From an uncultured Campylobacter sp. (GTDB lineage: Bacteria; Campylobacterota; Campylobacteria; Campylobacterales; Campylobacteraceae): a DNA stretch of 12,813 nucleotides. A program made the position numbers and the translations under genes. The stretch spans positions 1-12,813 of the forward strand of contig NZ_CALIBB010000179.1 of the NCBI RefSeq assembly GCF_938045595.1, in the 5' to 3' direction. The notes under the pieces are model-generated. The model did no database searches. It was not told the origin of the DNA and saw only the letters and a program-made list of their open reading frames with translations. Shown here piece after piece: positions 6,941-12,813 of the stretch; the first letter of the stretch is position 1, and every line of letters starts with the position of its first letter.

Positions 6941-7951
6941 TTACTCGTTATTTCCCGCGATCGTTTCGATTAGTTTGCGTTTGTTGCGGCGGTTGTAAAG
7001 CACCGACGAAAGGAGCGATAGCGCGATGAATAAGATCCCCACGGTGCCGGTTATGATCTCGCTTACTTCAAATTTCAGCTTGGCAAACATTATAAACGCC
7101 AAACACGCGATGGCGTAGTGCGCGCCGTGCTCCAGATACGCGAAGTGCGACAGCGTACCGCGGGCGATGAGATACAGCGTGATAGAGCGCACGAACATCG
7201 CGCCGGCGCCGAGGCCCAGCATGATGATGAAGATATTATCGCTTAGCGCAAACGCGCCGATCACGCCGTCGAAGCTAAAGCTCGCGTCCAGGGTTTCTAA
7301 ATACAAAAAGCCCGCGAGGCCGTTTTTTACGCCGTCCGTGCCGAAAAGTCGGTCGAAGCAGGAGATGAGCAGATAGAGCAGGATCGCGCTGAAATACGCT
7401 GCGCCGAGCGTAGCCGAGCCCGTTTTAGCAAGCAGCACGAGCCCTGCGGCTAGAGCGATCAGCGTGGGAGCGTTTGGAATGCGCTTTAAAAATCGCACGA
7501 GCCCGTTATTTTCGATTATGCCTAGCCAGTGTAGCTCGCGCTGCGCATCGAAGAAAAAATCGCAAAAGACCATCAGCAAAAACGCGCCCCCGAAAACATA
7601 AATTTGCGCTTCGTTCTCGCTTAAAATTTCATGGTAGCGCTGCGGCTGCTTAAGCGCCAGCACGAGGGTTTCCCAAAGACCCAGATGCGCGCTTGCGGCG
7701 ACGATTAGCACGGGGAATAAAAACCTCATGCCAAAAACCGCGATCGGAATGCCCCAGAGGATAAATCTGCTCTGCCACACCGGCGCCATATCTTTTAGCA
7801 CCTTGGCATTGACTACGGCGTTGTCGAAGCTGAGGCTGATTTCGAGTGCGCATAAAAGCGCACAGATATAAGCGGCACCCGCGCCGCCGATATAAAACGC
7901 GATAGCAAGCGCAATTAGGCTTACTACAAAAGAGGAGTAAAAATATTTCAT
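6941..7951 (-). CDS. TerC/DUF475 family integral membrane protein
   Basis: A 336-residue inner-membrane protein with about nine hydrophobic segments. It carries the DUF475/TerC signatures ALEISLSFDNAVVNAKVL (35-52), ETLDASFSFDGVIGAFALS (219-237) and YLEHGAHYA (272-280). The two acidic motifs (E37, D43; E219, D222, D228) are the expected metal-handling residues; members of the wider TerC group have been tied to tellurite resistance and to manganese export. The two motifs appear in each half, consistent with an inverted-repeat fold. The ATG at 7951 is chosen because AGGA lies just upstream; a TTG at 7987 would add a basic tail and has no ribosome binding site. The C-terminus ends in a basic cytoplasmic tail (NRRNKRK). 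It is divergent from the antiporter gene with 87 bases between starts. The ion transported is not known. Confidence 0.9.
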   Translation of the reverse strand: MKYFYSSFVVSLIALAIAFYIGGAGAAYICALLCALEISLSFDNAVVNAKVLKDMAPVWQSRFILWGIPIAVFGMRFLFPVLIVAASAHLGLWETLVLALKQPQRYHEILSENEAQIYVFGGAFLLMVFCDFFFDAQRELHWLGIIENNGLVRFLKRIPNAPTLIALAAGLVLLAKTGSATLGAAYFSAILLYLLISCFDRLFGTDGVKNGLAGFLYLETLDASFSFDGVIGAFALSDNIFIIMLGLGAGAMFVRSITLYLIARGTLSHFAYLEHGAHYAIACLAFIMFAKLKFEVSEIITGTVGILFIALSLLSSVLYNRRNKRKLIETIAGNNE

Positions 7952-8006
7952 CGCTGTCCTAGCCGATTTTTTGCGCGATTTTAGCAAAATTTAGCCCTAA
8001 ATTCTA

Positions 8007-8012
8007 TATAAT
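8007..8012 (+). promoter_or_regulatory. Promoter -10 box of the antiporter gene
   Basis: TATAAT lies 26 bases before the ATG at 8039, with AAAAGG (8027-8032) as ribosome binding site. The transcript would start near 8019, which rules out the in-frame TTG at 8012 as the start codon. The opposing TerC-family promoter must share the same 87-base gap. Confidence 0.6.
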
Positions 8013-8038
8013 TGCAAAAATTCCAAAAAAGGCAAAAG

Positions 8039-9358
8039 ATGCTTACCAATCCCGTATTTATCAGTATCTGTGTGATGTGCGCGCTGTGCTTGCTGAGGTG
8101 CAATGTAATGCTCGCGATCCTAATCGGCACGATATGCGCCGTGCTCTCAAGCAATATTCCGCTGGGAGACGCCATAAATTTATTCATAAACGGCAACCCG
8201 GAAAACGCCGGCAGCCTCGGCATGGGCGGAAATTTAGAAACCGCGCTCTCATATCTGCTGTTAGGCGTCATCGCAAGCGCGATCTCAAAGACCAACTTAA
8301 CGGCGATCTTGGTGCGCGCAGTGGCAAATTTAATCAGCGACAAAAAATACGTCTTTATCTTTTCGATCGCCTTTTTTGCGTGCTTTTCACAAAATTTAAT
8401 CCCCGTGCATATCGCTTTTATCCCGATTTTGATCCCGCCGCTAGTCAAGATCATGAACTCGCTAAAGATCGACCGCCGCGCCGTAGCGTGTGCGCTGACG
8501 TTCGGCTTGCAGACGCCGTATATGGCGCTGCCGCTGGGATTTGGACTTATCTTTATGGGGCTAATCGAAAAAAATATGAACGCAAACGGCATCGCGGTAA
8601 GCCTTGGCGACATATCAAGCGTGATGTGGCTAAGCGCCGTGCCGATGCTCGTGGGGCTAGTACTGGCCGTGATCTACTACCGCAAGCCGAGGGAGTATGC
8701 CGAAACCAAACAGAGCCTGGATGCGCATTTTAGCGAGCTTAAGATGGGCATGCGAGAGTGGGGCGCGCTAGCGGGCATCGCGGTGTGCTTCGCGGTGCAA
8801 ATTTGGATCAAATCCCTTCCGTTTGCCGCGCTTAGCGGAATTTTAGTAATGCTTGCGAGCAAAGGCATCGAGTGGAAGAAGCTTGATAATGTATTTGACG
8901 AGGGCGTGCATATGATGGGCTACATCGCGTTTTTGATGCTGATCGCCGCAGGATACGGCACGATCTTAAAAGAAACCGGCGGCGTGAATGAGCTGGTGCA
9001 CGTAGCGAGCACTTTAAGCGGCGGCAAGCTCGGCGGCGCGCTGCTGATGATCGGTATCGGACTGCTCGTGACGATGGGCATAGGCTCGAGCTTCGGCACG
9101 ATCCCTATCATCGCTACGATTTATTGTCCGCTAGCCGCACAGTTGGGCTTTAGTACTGCAGCGACGATCTTTATCATCGGCGTGGCCGCGGGTATCGGCG
9201 ATGCGGGCTCGCCTGCGAGCGATAGCACGCTTGGGCCTACCGTGGGGCTGAATATCGACGGCGGACATAGCCACATGTGGGATACCTGCGTGCCGACCTT
9301 TATTTTCTTTAATATCCCGCTGATCATATTCGGCATAATCTTTTCGATGATGCTTTGA
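8039..9358 (+). CDS. Na+/H+ antiporter, NhaC/YuiF-like family
   Basis: A 439-residue inner-membrane protein with about eleven to twelve hydrophobic segments, the normal length for this antiporter family. The N-terminal part (to about residue 100) fits the extra antiporter N-domain of YuiF-like proteins. Conserved features are PVHIAFIPILIPPL (122-135), MGIGSSFGTIPIIATI (346-361), GIGDAGSPASDSTLGPT (385-401) and DGGHSHMWDTCVPTF (407-421). The charged and polar residues in the last two blocks lie in membrane segments and are likely to handle the cation. The family exchanges sodium for protons, or is a related organic-anion or amino-acid transporter; the true substrate cannot be decided from sequence. 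The start ATG follows AAAAGG; the TTG nine codons earlier overlaps the promoter box and is rejected. A 16-base A/T palindrome (9358-9373) begins at the last base of the stop codon. Confidence 0.87.
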   Translation: MLTNPVFISICVMCALCLLRCNVMLAILIGTICAVLSSNIPLGDAINLFINGNPENAGSLGMGGNLETALSYLLLGVIASAISKTNLTAILVRAVANLISDKKYVFIFSIAFFACFSQNLIPVHIAFIPILIPPLVKIMNSLKIDRRAVACALTFGLQTPYMALPLGFGLIFMGLIEKNMNANGIAVSLGDISSVMWLSAVPMLVGLVLAVIYYRKPREYAETKQSLDAHFSELKMGMREWGALAGIAVCFAVQIWIKSLPFAALSGILVMLASKGIEWKKLDNVFDEGVHMMGYIAFLMLIAAGYGTILKETGGVNELVHVASTLSGGKLGGALLMIGIGLLVTMGIGSSFGTIPIIATIYCPLAAQLGFSTAATIFIIGVAAGIGDAGSPASDSTLGPTVGLNIDGGHSHMWDTCVPTFIFFNIPLIIFGIIFSMML

Positions 9359-9364
9359 AATTTT

Positions 9365-9505
9365 ATAAAATTTAGCCGTGCGGCGTTGCCCGTAAATTTA
9401 TAAATTTACGAGCGCGTTCATTTTTAAATTTAGCTGCGCGGCTTTGTTTTTAAATTTGACCGCGCGATTTTGCCAAAATTTATCTGCGATACTCGCGCGG
9501 TTTGC
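9365..9505. repeat. Imperfect tandem repeats of about 27 bases
   Basis: Units of the form TTTAAATTTAGCTGCGCGG plus about seven bases recur near 9365-9390, 9420-9446, 9447-9474 and 9475-9500, with many substitutions. A 20-base palindrome separates the first unit from the others. The spacer between the antiporter and the CopD-like gene consists mostly of these units. Confidence 0.4.
9391..9410. repeat. 20-base perfect palindrome
   Basis: CGTAAATTTATAAATTTACG equals its own reverse complement. It lies 33 bases after the antiporter stop. Its ends match those of the inverted repeat at 2675-2698. It could be a protein binding site or a cruciform-forming sequence; as RNA it would form a weak hairpin. 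Confidence 0.6.
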
Positions 9506-9568
9506 TTAAATCTAGCCGCTTTAAATTTAACCGTTCGTGGCGTGTTGATGAAAATCATTGCTAAAATT

Positions 9569-9599
9569 TGAAATTTCGCATAAAATTGGCGAAATTTCA
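9569..9599 (+). promoter_or_regulatory. Inverted repeat flanking a promoter, candidate operator
   Basis: TGAAATTTCGC (9569-9579) and GCGAAATTTCA (9589-9599) are a perfect 11-bp inverted repeat with a 9-base spacer. The spacer contains TAAAAT (9581-9586), the likely -10 box of the gene starting at 9615, so the arms sit symmetrically around the promoter. A dimeric regulator bound here would block transcription. The right arm ends five bases before the ribosome binding site AAGGAG (9604-9609). Confidence 0.5.
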
Positions 9600-9614
9600 T
9601 AGCAAGGAGCGGCG

Positions 9615-10058
9615 GTGGAGCAAATTTATCCTTACGTGCAGATCTTGCATCTCATCTGCGCCATTATCTTTTTAGGATACATATTTTTCGATGTCATGAT
9701 TTTTTCGCGGCTTAAAGGCGCGCTGGGCGCGGATTTTGAGCGCGTTAAAAAGGCGATCGGCTCGCGCGCGATTAAGATCATGCCGGTTTGCCTTTTTACA
9801 TTGATAATTACCGGCGGAATGATGATGAGTCGCTGGGTCGGGAGCGCTAACGGCGGGTATTTCGGCACGCCGCTTCAAAAAATCTTTATGCTAAAAGTCA
9901 CGCTCGCACTCATCATCGCCGCGTGCGTAGCGATAAATTTGAGCTGCCGCGCGATGGGAAGGCCTGCGCCTGAGTTTTTGCGAGCAAATATCCACAAAAT
10001 CGCTTTTGTATTCGGATTCATCATCGTGCTTTGCGCCAAGCTGATGTTTGTAGTATGA
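9615..10058 (+). CDS. Four-helix membrane protein, CopD/HemJ-like
   Basis: A 147-residue inner-membrane protein with four hydrophobic segments near 8-30, 53-72, 89-111 and 127-146. His12 in ILHLICAIIFLGYIFFD (10-26), Lys94 in FMLKVTLALI (91-100) and His127 in NIHKIAF lie in or next to helices, a pattern seen in the CopD and HemJ groups, where such residues can bind heme or metal. Neither family assignment is firm; CopD-like is the better guess and a role in copper or heme handling is only an inference. The start is GTG at 9615, chosen because AAGGAG ends five bases before it and no ATG is available upstream in frame. It appears to be transcribed alone from the promoter within the inverted repeat at 9569-9599. 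Confidence 0.6.
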   Translation: MEQIYPYVQILHLICAIIFLGYIFFDVMIFSRLKGALGADFERVKKAIGSRAIKIMPVCLFTLIITGGMMMSRWVGSANGGYFGTPLQKIFMLKVTLALIIAACVAINLSCRAMGRPAPEFLRANIHKIAFVFGFIIVLCAKLMFVV

Positions 10059-10241
10059 TTTATGGCGCAAAATTTAGCGCTGACGGCGCGACTTTTATCG
10101 CGGAATTCTGTAGCGCGGCAAAGATTTAATTTTGCTTGCTTTTGAATTTTGTCGTTTGCTAAAAATTTTAAAATTCCGTTTTGCTGGGCGGAGCGCATAA
10201 ATTTAATAATTTTAAATTCCACTATGTCTGCGCTAAAGCGC

Positions 10242-10257
10242 GAAATTTTAAAATTTC
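10242..10257. repeat. Perfect palindrome, copy 1
   Basis: GAAATTTTAAAATTTC is its own reverse complement and is repeated exactly at 10310-10325, 68 bases away. Confidence 0.6.
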
Positions 10258-10307
10258 ACTCCTTTCTTGTGCTGTTTTGCCAAATGCAACCTGCAAGATT
10301 TGATCTC

Positions 10308-10327
10308 ATGAAATTTTAAAATTTCAT
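10308..10327. repeat. Perfect palindrome, copy 2 (20 bases)
   Basis: ATGAAATTTTAAAATTTCAT contains the copy-1 palindrome plus two more symmetrical bases on each side. It is the longest palindrome of this type seen in the window, equal in length to the one at 9391-9410. Confidence 0.6.
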
Positions 10328-10502
10328 CGCGAGTTTTAAAGCGCCCATAAAATTTCTCACCCAATTCTGCAGCTTTAAAATTTTGCAAAATTTTAAAAAT
10401 TTTAAATTTTACCGCTAGGACGCGGATAAGAATTCTAAAAAACTCGCGCAAAATCGAAGCAAACAATGAAAAAGCGAATTTATTTGACGACTTTACTTAC
10501 TA

Positions 10503-10526
10503 TTTAATAATCATTAAAGATATAAA
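10503..10526 (+). promoter_or_regulatory. Possible promoter and operator of the binding-protein array
   Basis: TTTAAT (10503-10508), AATC, ATTAAA (10513-10518) form an inverted repeat directly before TATAAA (10521-10526), a plausible -10 box. The AATAATCATT centre is loosely like an iron-regulator (Fur) box but falls well short of consensus. A second possible promoter uses TTGACG (10484-10489) with TAATAA near 10505. Confidence 0.38.
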
Positions 10527-10532
10527 AAGCTA

Positions 10533-10640
10533 AAATTGCTTTTCGCCTGCGGGCGAATTTAATGTCTGCTTGCCATTCGCGCGGGATTTTGAGGTTTTCC
10601 GTAGCCGTGGCAATGGTTTTGAAATTATTTATGAGAAAGG
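10533..10640 (+). promoter_or_regulatory. Possible structured mRNA leader
   Basis: The leader of about 110 bases can form TTCGCC/GGCGAA (10542-10547 with 10552-10557, 4-base loop). GCGAAT (10553-10558) can instead pair with ATTCGC (10575-10580), and TTGCCA (10570-10575) with TGGCAA (10608-10613). The first two are mutually exclusive, as in attenuators. I recognise no known riboswitch. The stems are only six base pairs. Confidence 0.3.
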
Positions 10641-10646
10641 AAAAGG

Positions 10647-11456
10647 ATGAAGAAATTTCTCTTAAGTCTGCTTGTCGCAGCTTTAGCTAGTAGTGCGCTT
10701 TGCGCCAGATCACTCTCCGAGATCAAAAGTAGCGGAGTGCTTAGAATAGGCGTTTATGACGCGCAGCCGCCGTTTAGCAAGATAGAAGACGGCGTGCATC
10801 AGGGCTTTGAGGTCGATATGGCAAATGCCATCGCTAAAGATATGCTTCCATCGGGCGGAAAGGTGGAGTTTACCTCCGTGCTTGCAAATCAGCGTATAAA
10901 ATTCCTACAAGAAGATAAGGTGGACGCAGTTATCGCAACTTTTACCGTAACTCCGGAGCGCGAGAAGCAGATCGATTTTACGACCCCATATTTTAGTGTC
11001 AATATAGGCATTTTAACCCGCATCGAAGATAAGATTAAATCCCTAAACGATTTACAAGATAAAACTATTTTAGTTCTTAGCGGCGGTACCGCAGAAACAT
11101 ACTTTGAAAAACAAGGCTATAATATCGCCAGATGTGATAACGCAAACGCCTGCTATAAGGCGCTAAAAGCCGGACAGGGCGACGGGTATGCCGACGATAA
11201 CCTAGTCGTGCTGGCTTATCCGGTATTAGATAAAAAGGTTGAAGTAAATATCAAAAATTTAGGCGCTTCGGACTTCTTGGCCATCGGCGTAAAAAAAGGC
11301 AATTCGGAGCTTTTGGACTTCCTAAACGGCGAGCTAATCAAGCTAAGCAAAGAGGGCTTTTTCAAAAATTCGTTCGATAATTTCATCGAGCCTTACTACA
11401 AAGGAACTGCAGAGAAAAAGTATTTCTTGCTGGATGATCTTTATAACTTACTGTAA
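10647..11456 (+). CDS. Amino-acid-type periplasmic substrate-binding protein, paralogue 1
   Basis: A 269-residue protein of the family 3 solute-binding type that feeds polar amino acids to ABC importers. The signal peptide (1-20) ends SALCA and should be cut by signal peptidase I. The mature fold begins LSEIKSSGVLRIGVYDAQPPF. TVTPEREKQIDFTTPYF (100-116) holds Arg105, the residue that normally binds the ligand carboxylate. Cys163 and Cys169 (CDNANAC) may form a disulfide, and GDGYADDN (178-185) supplies the acidic residue near the ligand amino group. An unusual tail, KKYFLLDDLYNLL (257-269), extends the C-terminus and is shared with paralogue 2. The ribosome binding site is AAGGAAAAGG before the ATG. 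It is about half identical, by eye, to the next gene. The ligand is unknown; no permease or ATPase gene is in view. Confidence 0.92.
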   Translation: MKKFLLSLLVAALASSALCARSLSEIKSSGVLRIGVYDAQPPFSKIEDGVHQGFEVDMANAIAKDMLPSGGKVEFTSVLANQRIKFLQEDKVDAVIATFTVTPEREKQIDFTTPYFSVNIGILTRIEDKIKSLNDLQDKTILVLSGGTAETYFEKQGYNIARCDNANACYKALKAGQGDGYADDNLVVLAYPVLDKKVEVNIKNLGASDFLAIGVKKGNSELLDFLNGELIKLSKEGFFKNSFDNFIEPYYKGTAEKKYFLLDDLYNLL

Positions 11457-11476
11457 TTTAAGAAAAGGGGGACGCT

Positions 11477-12280
11477 ATGAAAAAGATAATCTTGGCGTTA
11501 ATGCTGGCTGCGTGTTCGCTTCTTAGCAACACTTTGACTCAAATCAAAGAAAAAGGGGTTATTCGAATCGGTATAGATGGCTCATCTCCGCCGTTTAGTG
11601 TCGCTAAAGCCGGCGAATATAGCGGCTTTGAGATACTCTTAATAGAAGGGCTTGTTAAAGAAATTTTCGGCGATAAAGGCGGCAAGATAGAATATGTCGT
11701 AACCTTGGGCGATGATCGTATAAAAGCGGTGCAGGATAACAGAGTTGATTTGGATATCGCACTAATCTCAGTTACAAAAGAGCGTGAAAAGCTGGTAGAT
11801 TTCTCCGATCCATACTTTAGCGTAAATATCGGCGTGCTAACTCGTAGCGACGATAATATCAGAAAGGTCTCCGATCTAAACGGAAAGACTATACTGGCGC
11901 AGCCCGGCACTACTGTGTTTGATTACTTTACGAAACAGGGCTATAACGTAGTACCGTGTGCGAGCGCGAATGAATGCTTTAATGACCTAAAATCGGGTAA
12001 GGGCGACGGATACGGCGATGATAATCTACTTGTATTTGCTTATGCCGTAGTCGACCGCAAAGTCGAAGTAAATATCAAGAATTTAGGCTCGACGGACTTC
12101 CTGGCCATCGCGGTGCAAAAGGGCAATACCGAGCTGCTTAACGCGGTAAATGCGGGACTAATTGAGCTAAGTAAAAAGGGTTTTTTTACAAAAATTTTTG
12201 ATGAGAGTATTGAGCCTTTTTATAAAGGCACCATTGATAAAAAGTATTTCTTGCTGGACGATCTTTACAGCTTGTTTTAA
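11477..12280 (+). CDS. Amino-acid-type periplasmic substrate-binding protein, paralogue 2
   Basis: A 267-residue paralogue starting 20 bases after the previous stop, with a strong AAAAGGGGG ribosome binding site, so the two genes are surely co-transcribed. The N-terminus MKKIILALMLAAC has Leu-Ala-Ala-Cys at 10-13, which fits a lipobox; if used, this is a lipoprotein anchored in the membrane, unlike paralogue 1. The signal region is short for a lipoprotein, so this is uncertain. SVTKEREKLVDFSDPYF (98-114) carries the ligand-binding Arg103. Cys161 and Cys167 (CASANEC) and GDGYGDDN (176-183) repeat the pattern of paralogue 1, as does the tail KKYFLLDDLYSLF (255-267). Key binding residues differ between the paralogues in places (for example AIATFTV against IALISV before the Arg), which suggests a different ligand preference. 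Confidence 0.92.
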   Translation: MKKIILALMLAACSLLSNTLTQIKEKGVIRIGIDGSSPPFSVAKAGEYSGFEILLIEGLVKEIFGDKGGKIEYVVTLGDDRIKAVQDNRVDLDIALISVTKEREKLVDFSDPYFSVNIGVLTRSDDNIRKVSDLNGKTILAQPGTTVFDYFTKQGYNVVPCASANECFNDLKSGKGDGYGDDNLLVFAYAVVDRKVEVNIKNLGSTDFLAIAVQKGNTELLNAVNAGLIELSKKGFFTKIFDESIEPFYKGTIDKKYFLLDDLYSLF

Positions 12281-12344
12281 TTTAAAGTGGCGATGGATGG
12301 AATTCTATTCGCTGGCAAATTTTAGTAAAATTTAAAGGAATTTT

Positions 12345-12813
12345 ATGAAAAAGATTATATTTGCGTTGTTAATCGCTTCATGTTCGTTATTTGCTAACTC
12401 TTTAGCGCAGATCAAAGAAAAAGGGCTCATTCGTATCGGAATAGACGGCTCACTGCCGCCGCTTAGCGTCTCCGAGGATGGAAGATATAGCGGTTTTGAA
12501 ATTTCGCTTATTGAAGAGCTCGTGAAAGAAATTTTCGGCGATAAAGGTGGCAAAATCGAATATGTTGTAACTCTAGGCAACGACCGTATCACAGCCGTGC
12601 AAGATAACAAAGTTGATTTGGATATCGCAGCCATCACGGTTACGAAAGAGCGCGAGAAGCTAGTGGATTTTTCAAACCCTTACTTTAGCGTAAATATCGG
12701 CGTACTAACCCGTAGCGATGACAATATCAAGACAATAAGCGACCTACAGGATAAAGAAATTTTAGCAGAGCCTGGCACTACGGCGTTTGATTATTTTAAC
12801 AAGGAAGGCTTTA
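12345..12813 (+). CDS. Amino-acid-type substrate-binding protein, paralogue 3 (cut by window)
   Basis: The frame opens with ATG at 12345 after AAAGGA (12334-12339) and stays open for 156 codons to the window edge, so only the first 60 percent of the gene is seen. It begins MKKIIFALLIASCSLFANS and aligns without gaps to paralogue 2; counting by eye, 122 of the 156 residues are identical (about 78 percent). It has the same VTKEREKLVDFS block with the ligand-binding Arg and the PYFSVNIGVLTRSDDNI block. Ile-Ala-Ser-Cys at 10-13 fits a lipobox, as in paralogue 2. A 64-base gap separates it from paralogue 2. The high identity points to a recent tandem duplication. The disulfide, the acidic ligand residue and the C-terminal tail lie beyond the edge and cannot be checked. 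Confidence 0.92.
   Translation, partial: MKKIIFALLIASCSLFANSLAQIKEKGLIRIGIDGSLPPLSVSEDGRYSGFEISLIEELVKEIFGDKGGKIEYVVTLGNDRITAVQDNKVDLDIAAITVTKEREKLVDFSNPYFSVNIGVLTRSDDNIKTISDLQDKEILAEPGTTAFDYFNKEGF

Larger units (their letters stand above)
10059..10646. other. Gene-free region with perfect palindromes and a leader
   Basis: 588 bases without a credible gene. The left two-thirds hold A/T palindromes: GAAATTTTAAAATTTC at 10242-10257, the same core widened to a 20-base perfect palindrome at 10308-10327, and looser AAAATTTT runs up to about 10410. GCGCTAAAGCGC (10230-10241 approximately) precedes the first. The right third, from about 10484, carries promoter-like sequence and a possible structured leader for the binding-protein array. 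Short frames seen on the minus strand are made of repeat-derived codons and are not believed. Confidence 0.5.

Noticed and set aside
8012..8038. TTG start nine codons upstream in the antiporter gene
   Set aside because: The TTG overlaps the TATAAT promoter box and has no ribosome binding site; ATG 8039 has AAAAGG at good spacing.
9875..10466. Minus-strand frames of 115 and 72 codons in and after the CopD-like gene
   Set aside because: They overlap a real gene or consist of codons from the A/T palindromes, with no ribosome binding site or recognisable protein features.
10503..10518. TTTAATAATCATTAAA as a true Fur box
   Set aside because: It is an inverted repeat with some likeness to the Fur consensus, but too many positions differ and A/T-rich DNA gives such matches easily; kept only as a possible operator.
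6125..12813. A defence system or mobile island formed by the orphan gene and its neighbours
   Set aside because: The neighbours are ordinary transport and membrane genes on both strands, with no integrase, transposase, attachment repeats, nuclease or toxin-antitoxin pair.

Overview
The window looks like chromosome from a Campylobacter-group epsilonproteobacterium of the higher-GC kind (the C. gracilis / C. rectus / C. showae type). This is inferred from the gene families present, from A/T-rich non-coding DNA full of AAATTTTAAAATT motifs, and from coding regions that are much richer in G+C than the spacers. I cannot name the species from the sequence alone.

Layout, left to right. Positions 1-536 hold no gene, only a terminator-like hairpin and A/T palindromic repeats. 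A minus-strand acetyl-CoA hydrolase/transferase-family CoA-transferase follows (537-2045), preceded on its own strand by a clear promoter. A gene-free stretch of about 960 bases (2046-3003) holds palindromes and low-complexity A/T motifs. Three minus-strand genes come next: two small exported cysteine-rich Sel1/Hcp-like proteins (3004-3522 and 3665-4222) and a peroxiredoxin-like protein (4359-4790). Divergent from these is a DUF3137-type membrane protein (to 6015). Its best translation start lies in another frame, joined to the main frame by an A_AAA_AAG heptamer. An A/T-rich orphan gene of unknown function follows (6125-6859). A convergent TerC/DUF475-family membrane protein (6941-7951, minus) is divergent from an NhaC/YuiF-type Na+/H+ antiporter (8039-9358). 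After a repeat-bearing spacer comes a small four-helix membrane protein of the CopD/HemJ type (9615-10058). A second large gene-free region (10059-10646) carries near-identical perfect palindromes and a possibly structured leader. The window ends in a tandem array of three paralogous periplasmic amino-acid-type substrate-binding proteins (10647-11456, 11477-12280, 12345 to beyond the edge) with no permease or ATPase in view.

How the genes fit together. Most are independent housekeeping or envelope functions: CoA recycling and acetate metabolism, thiol peroxide defence, ion transport and solute capture. Only two groups look like co-transcribed units: the minus-strand trio at 3004-4790 and the binding-protein array at 10647 onward. 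I found no rRNA, tRNA, CRISPR array, insertion sequence, phage gene or convincing defence operon. The most unusual signals are the frameshifted start of the DUF3137 gene, the binding-protein array with its leader, an 11-bp inverted repeat flanking the promoter of the CopD-like gene, the dispersed palindrome family, and the A/T-rich orphan gene.
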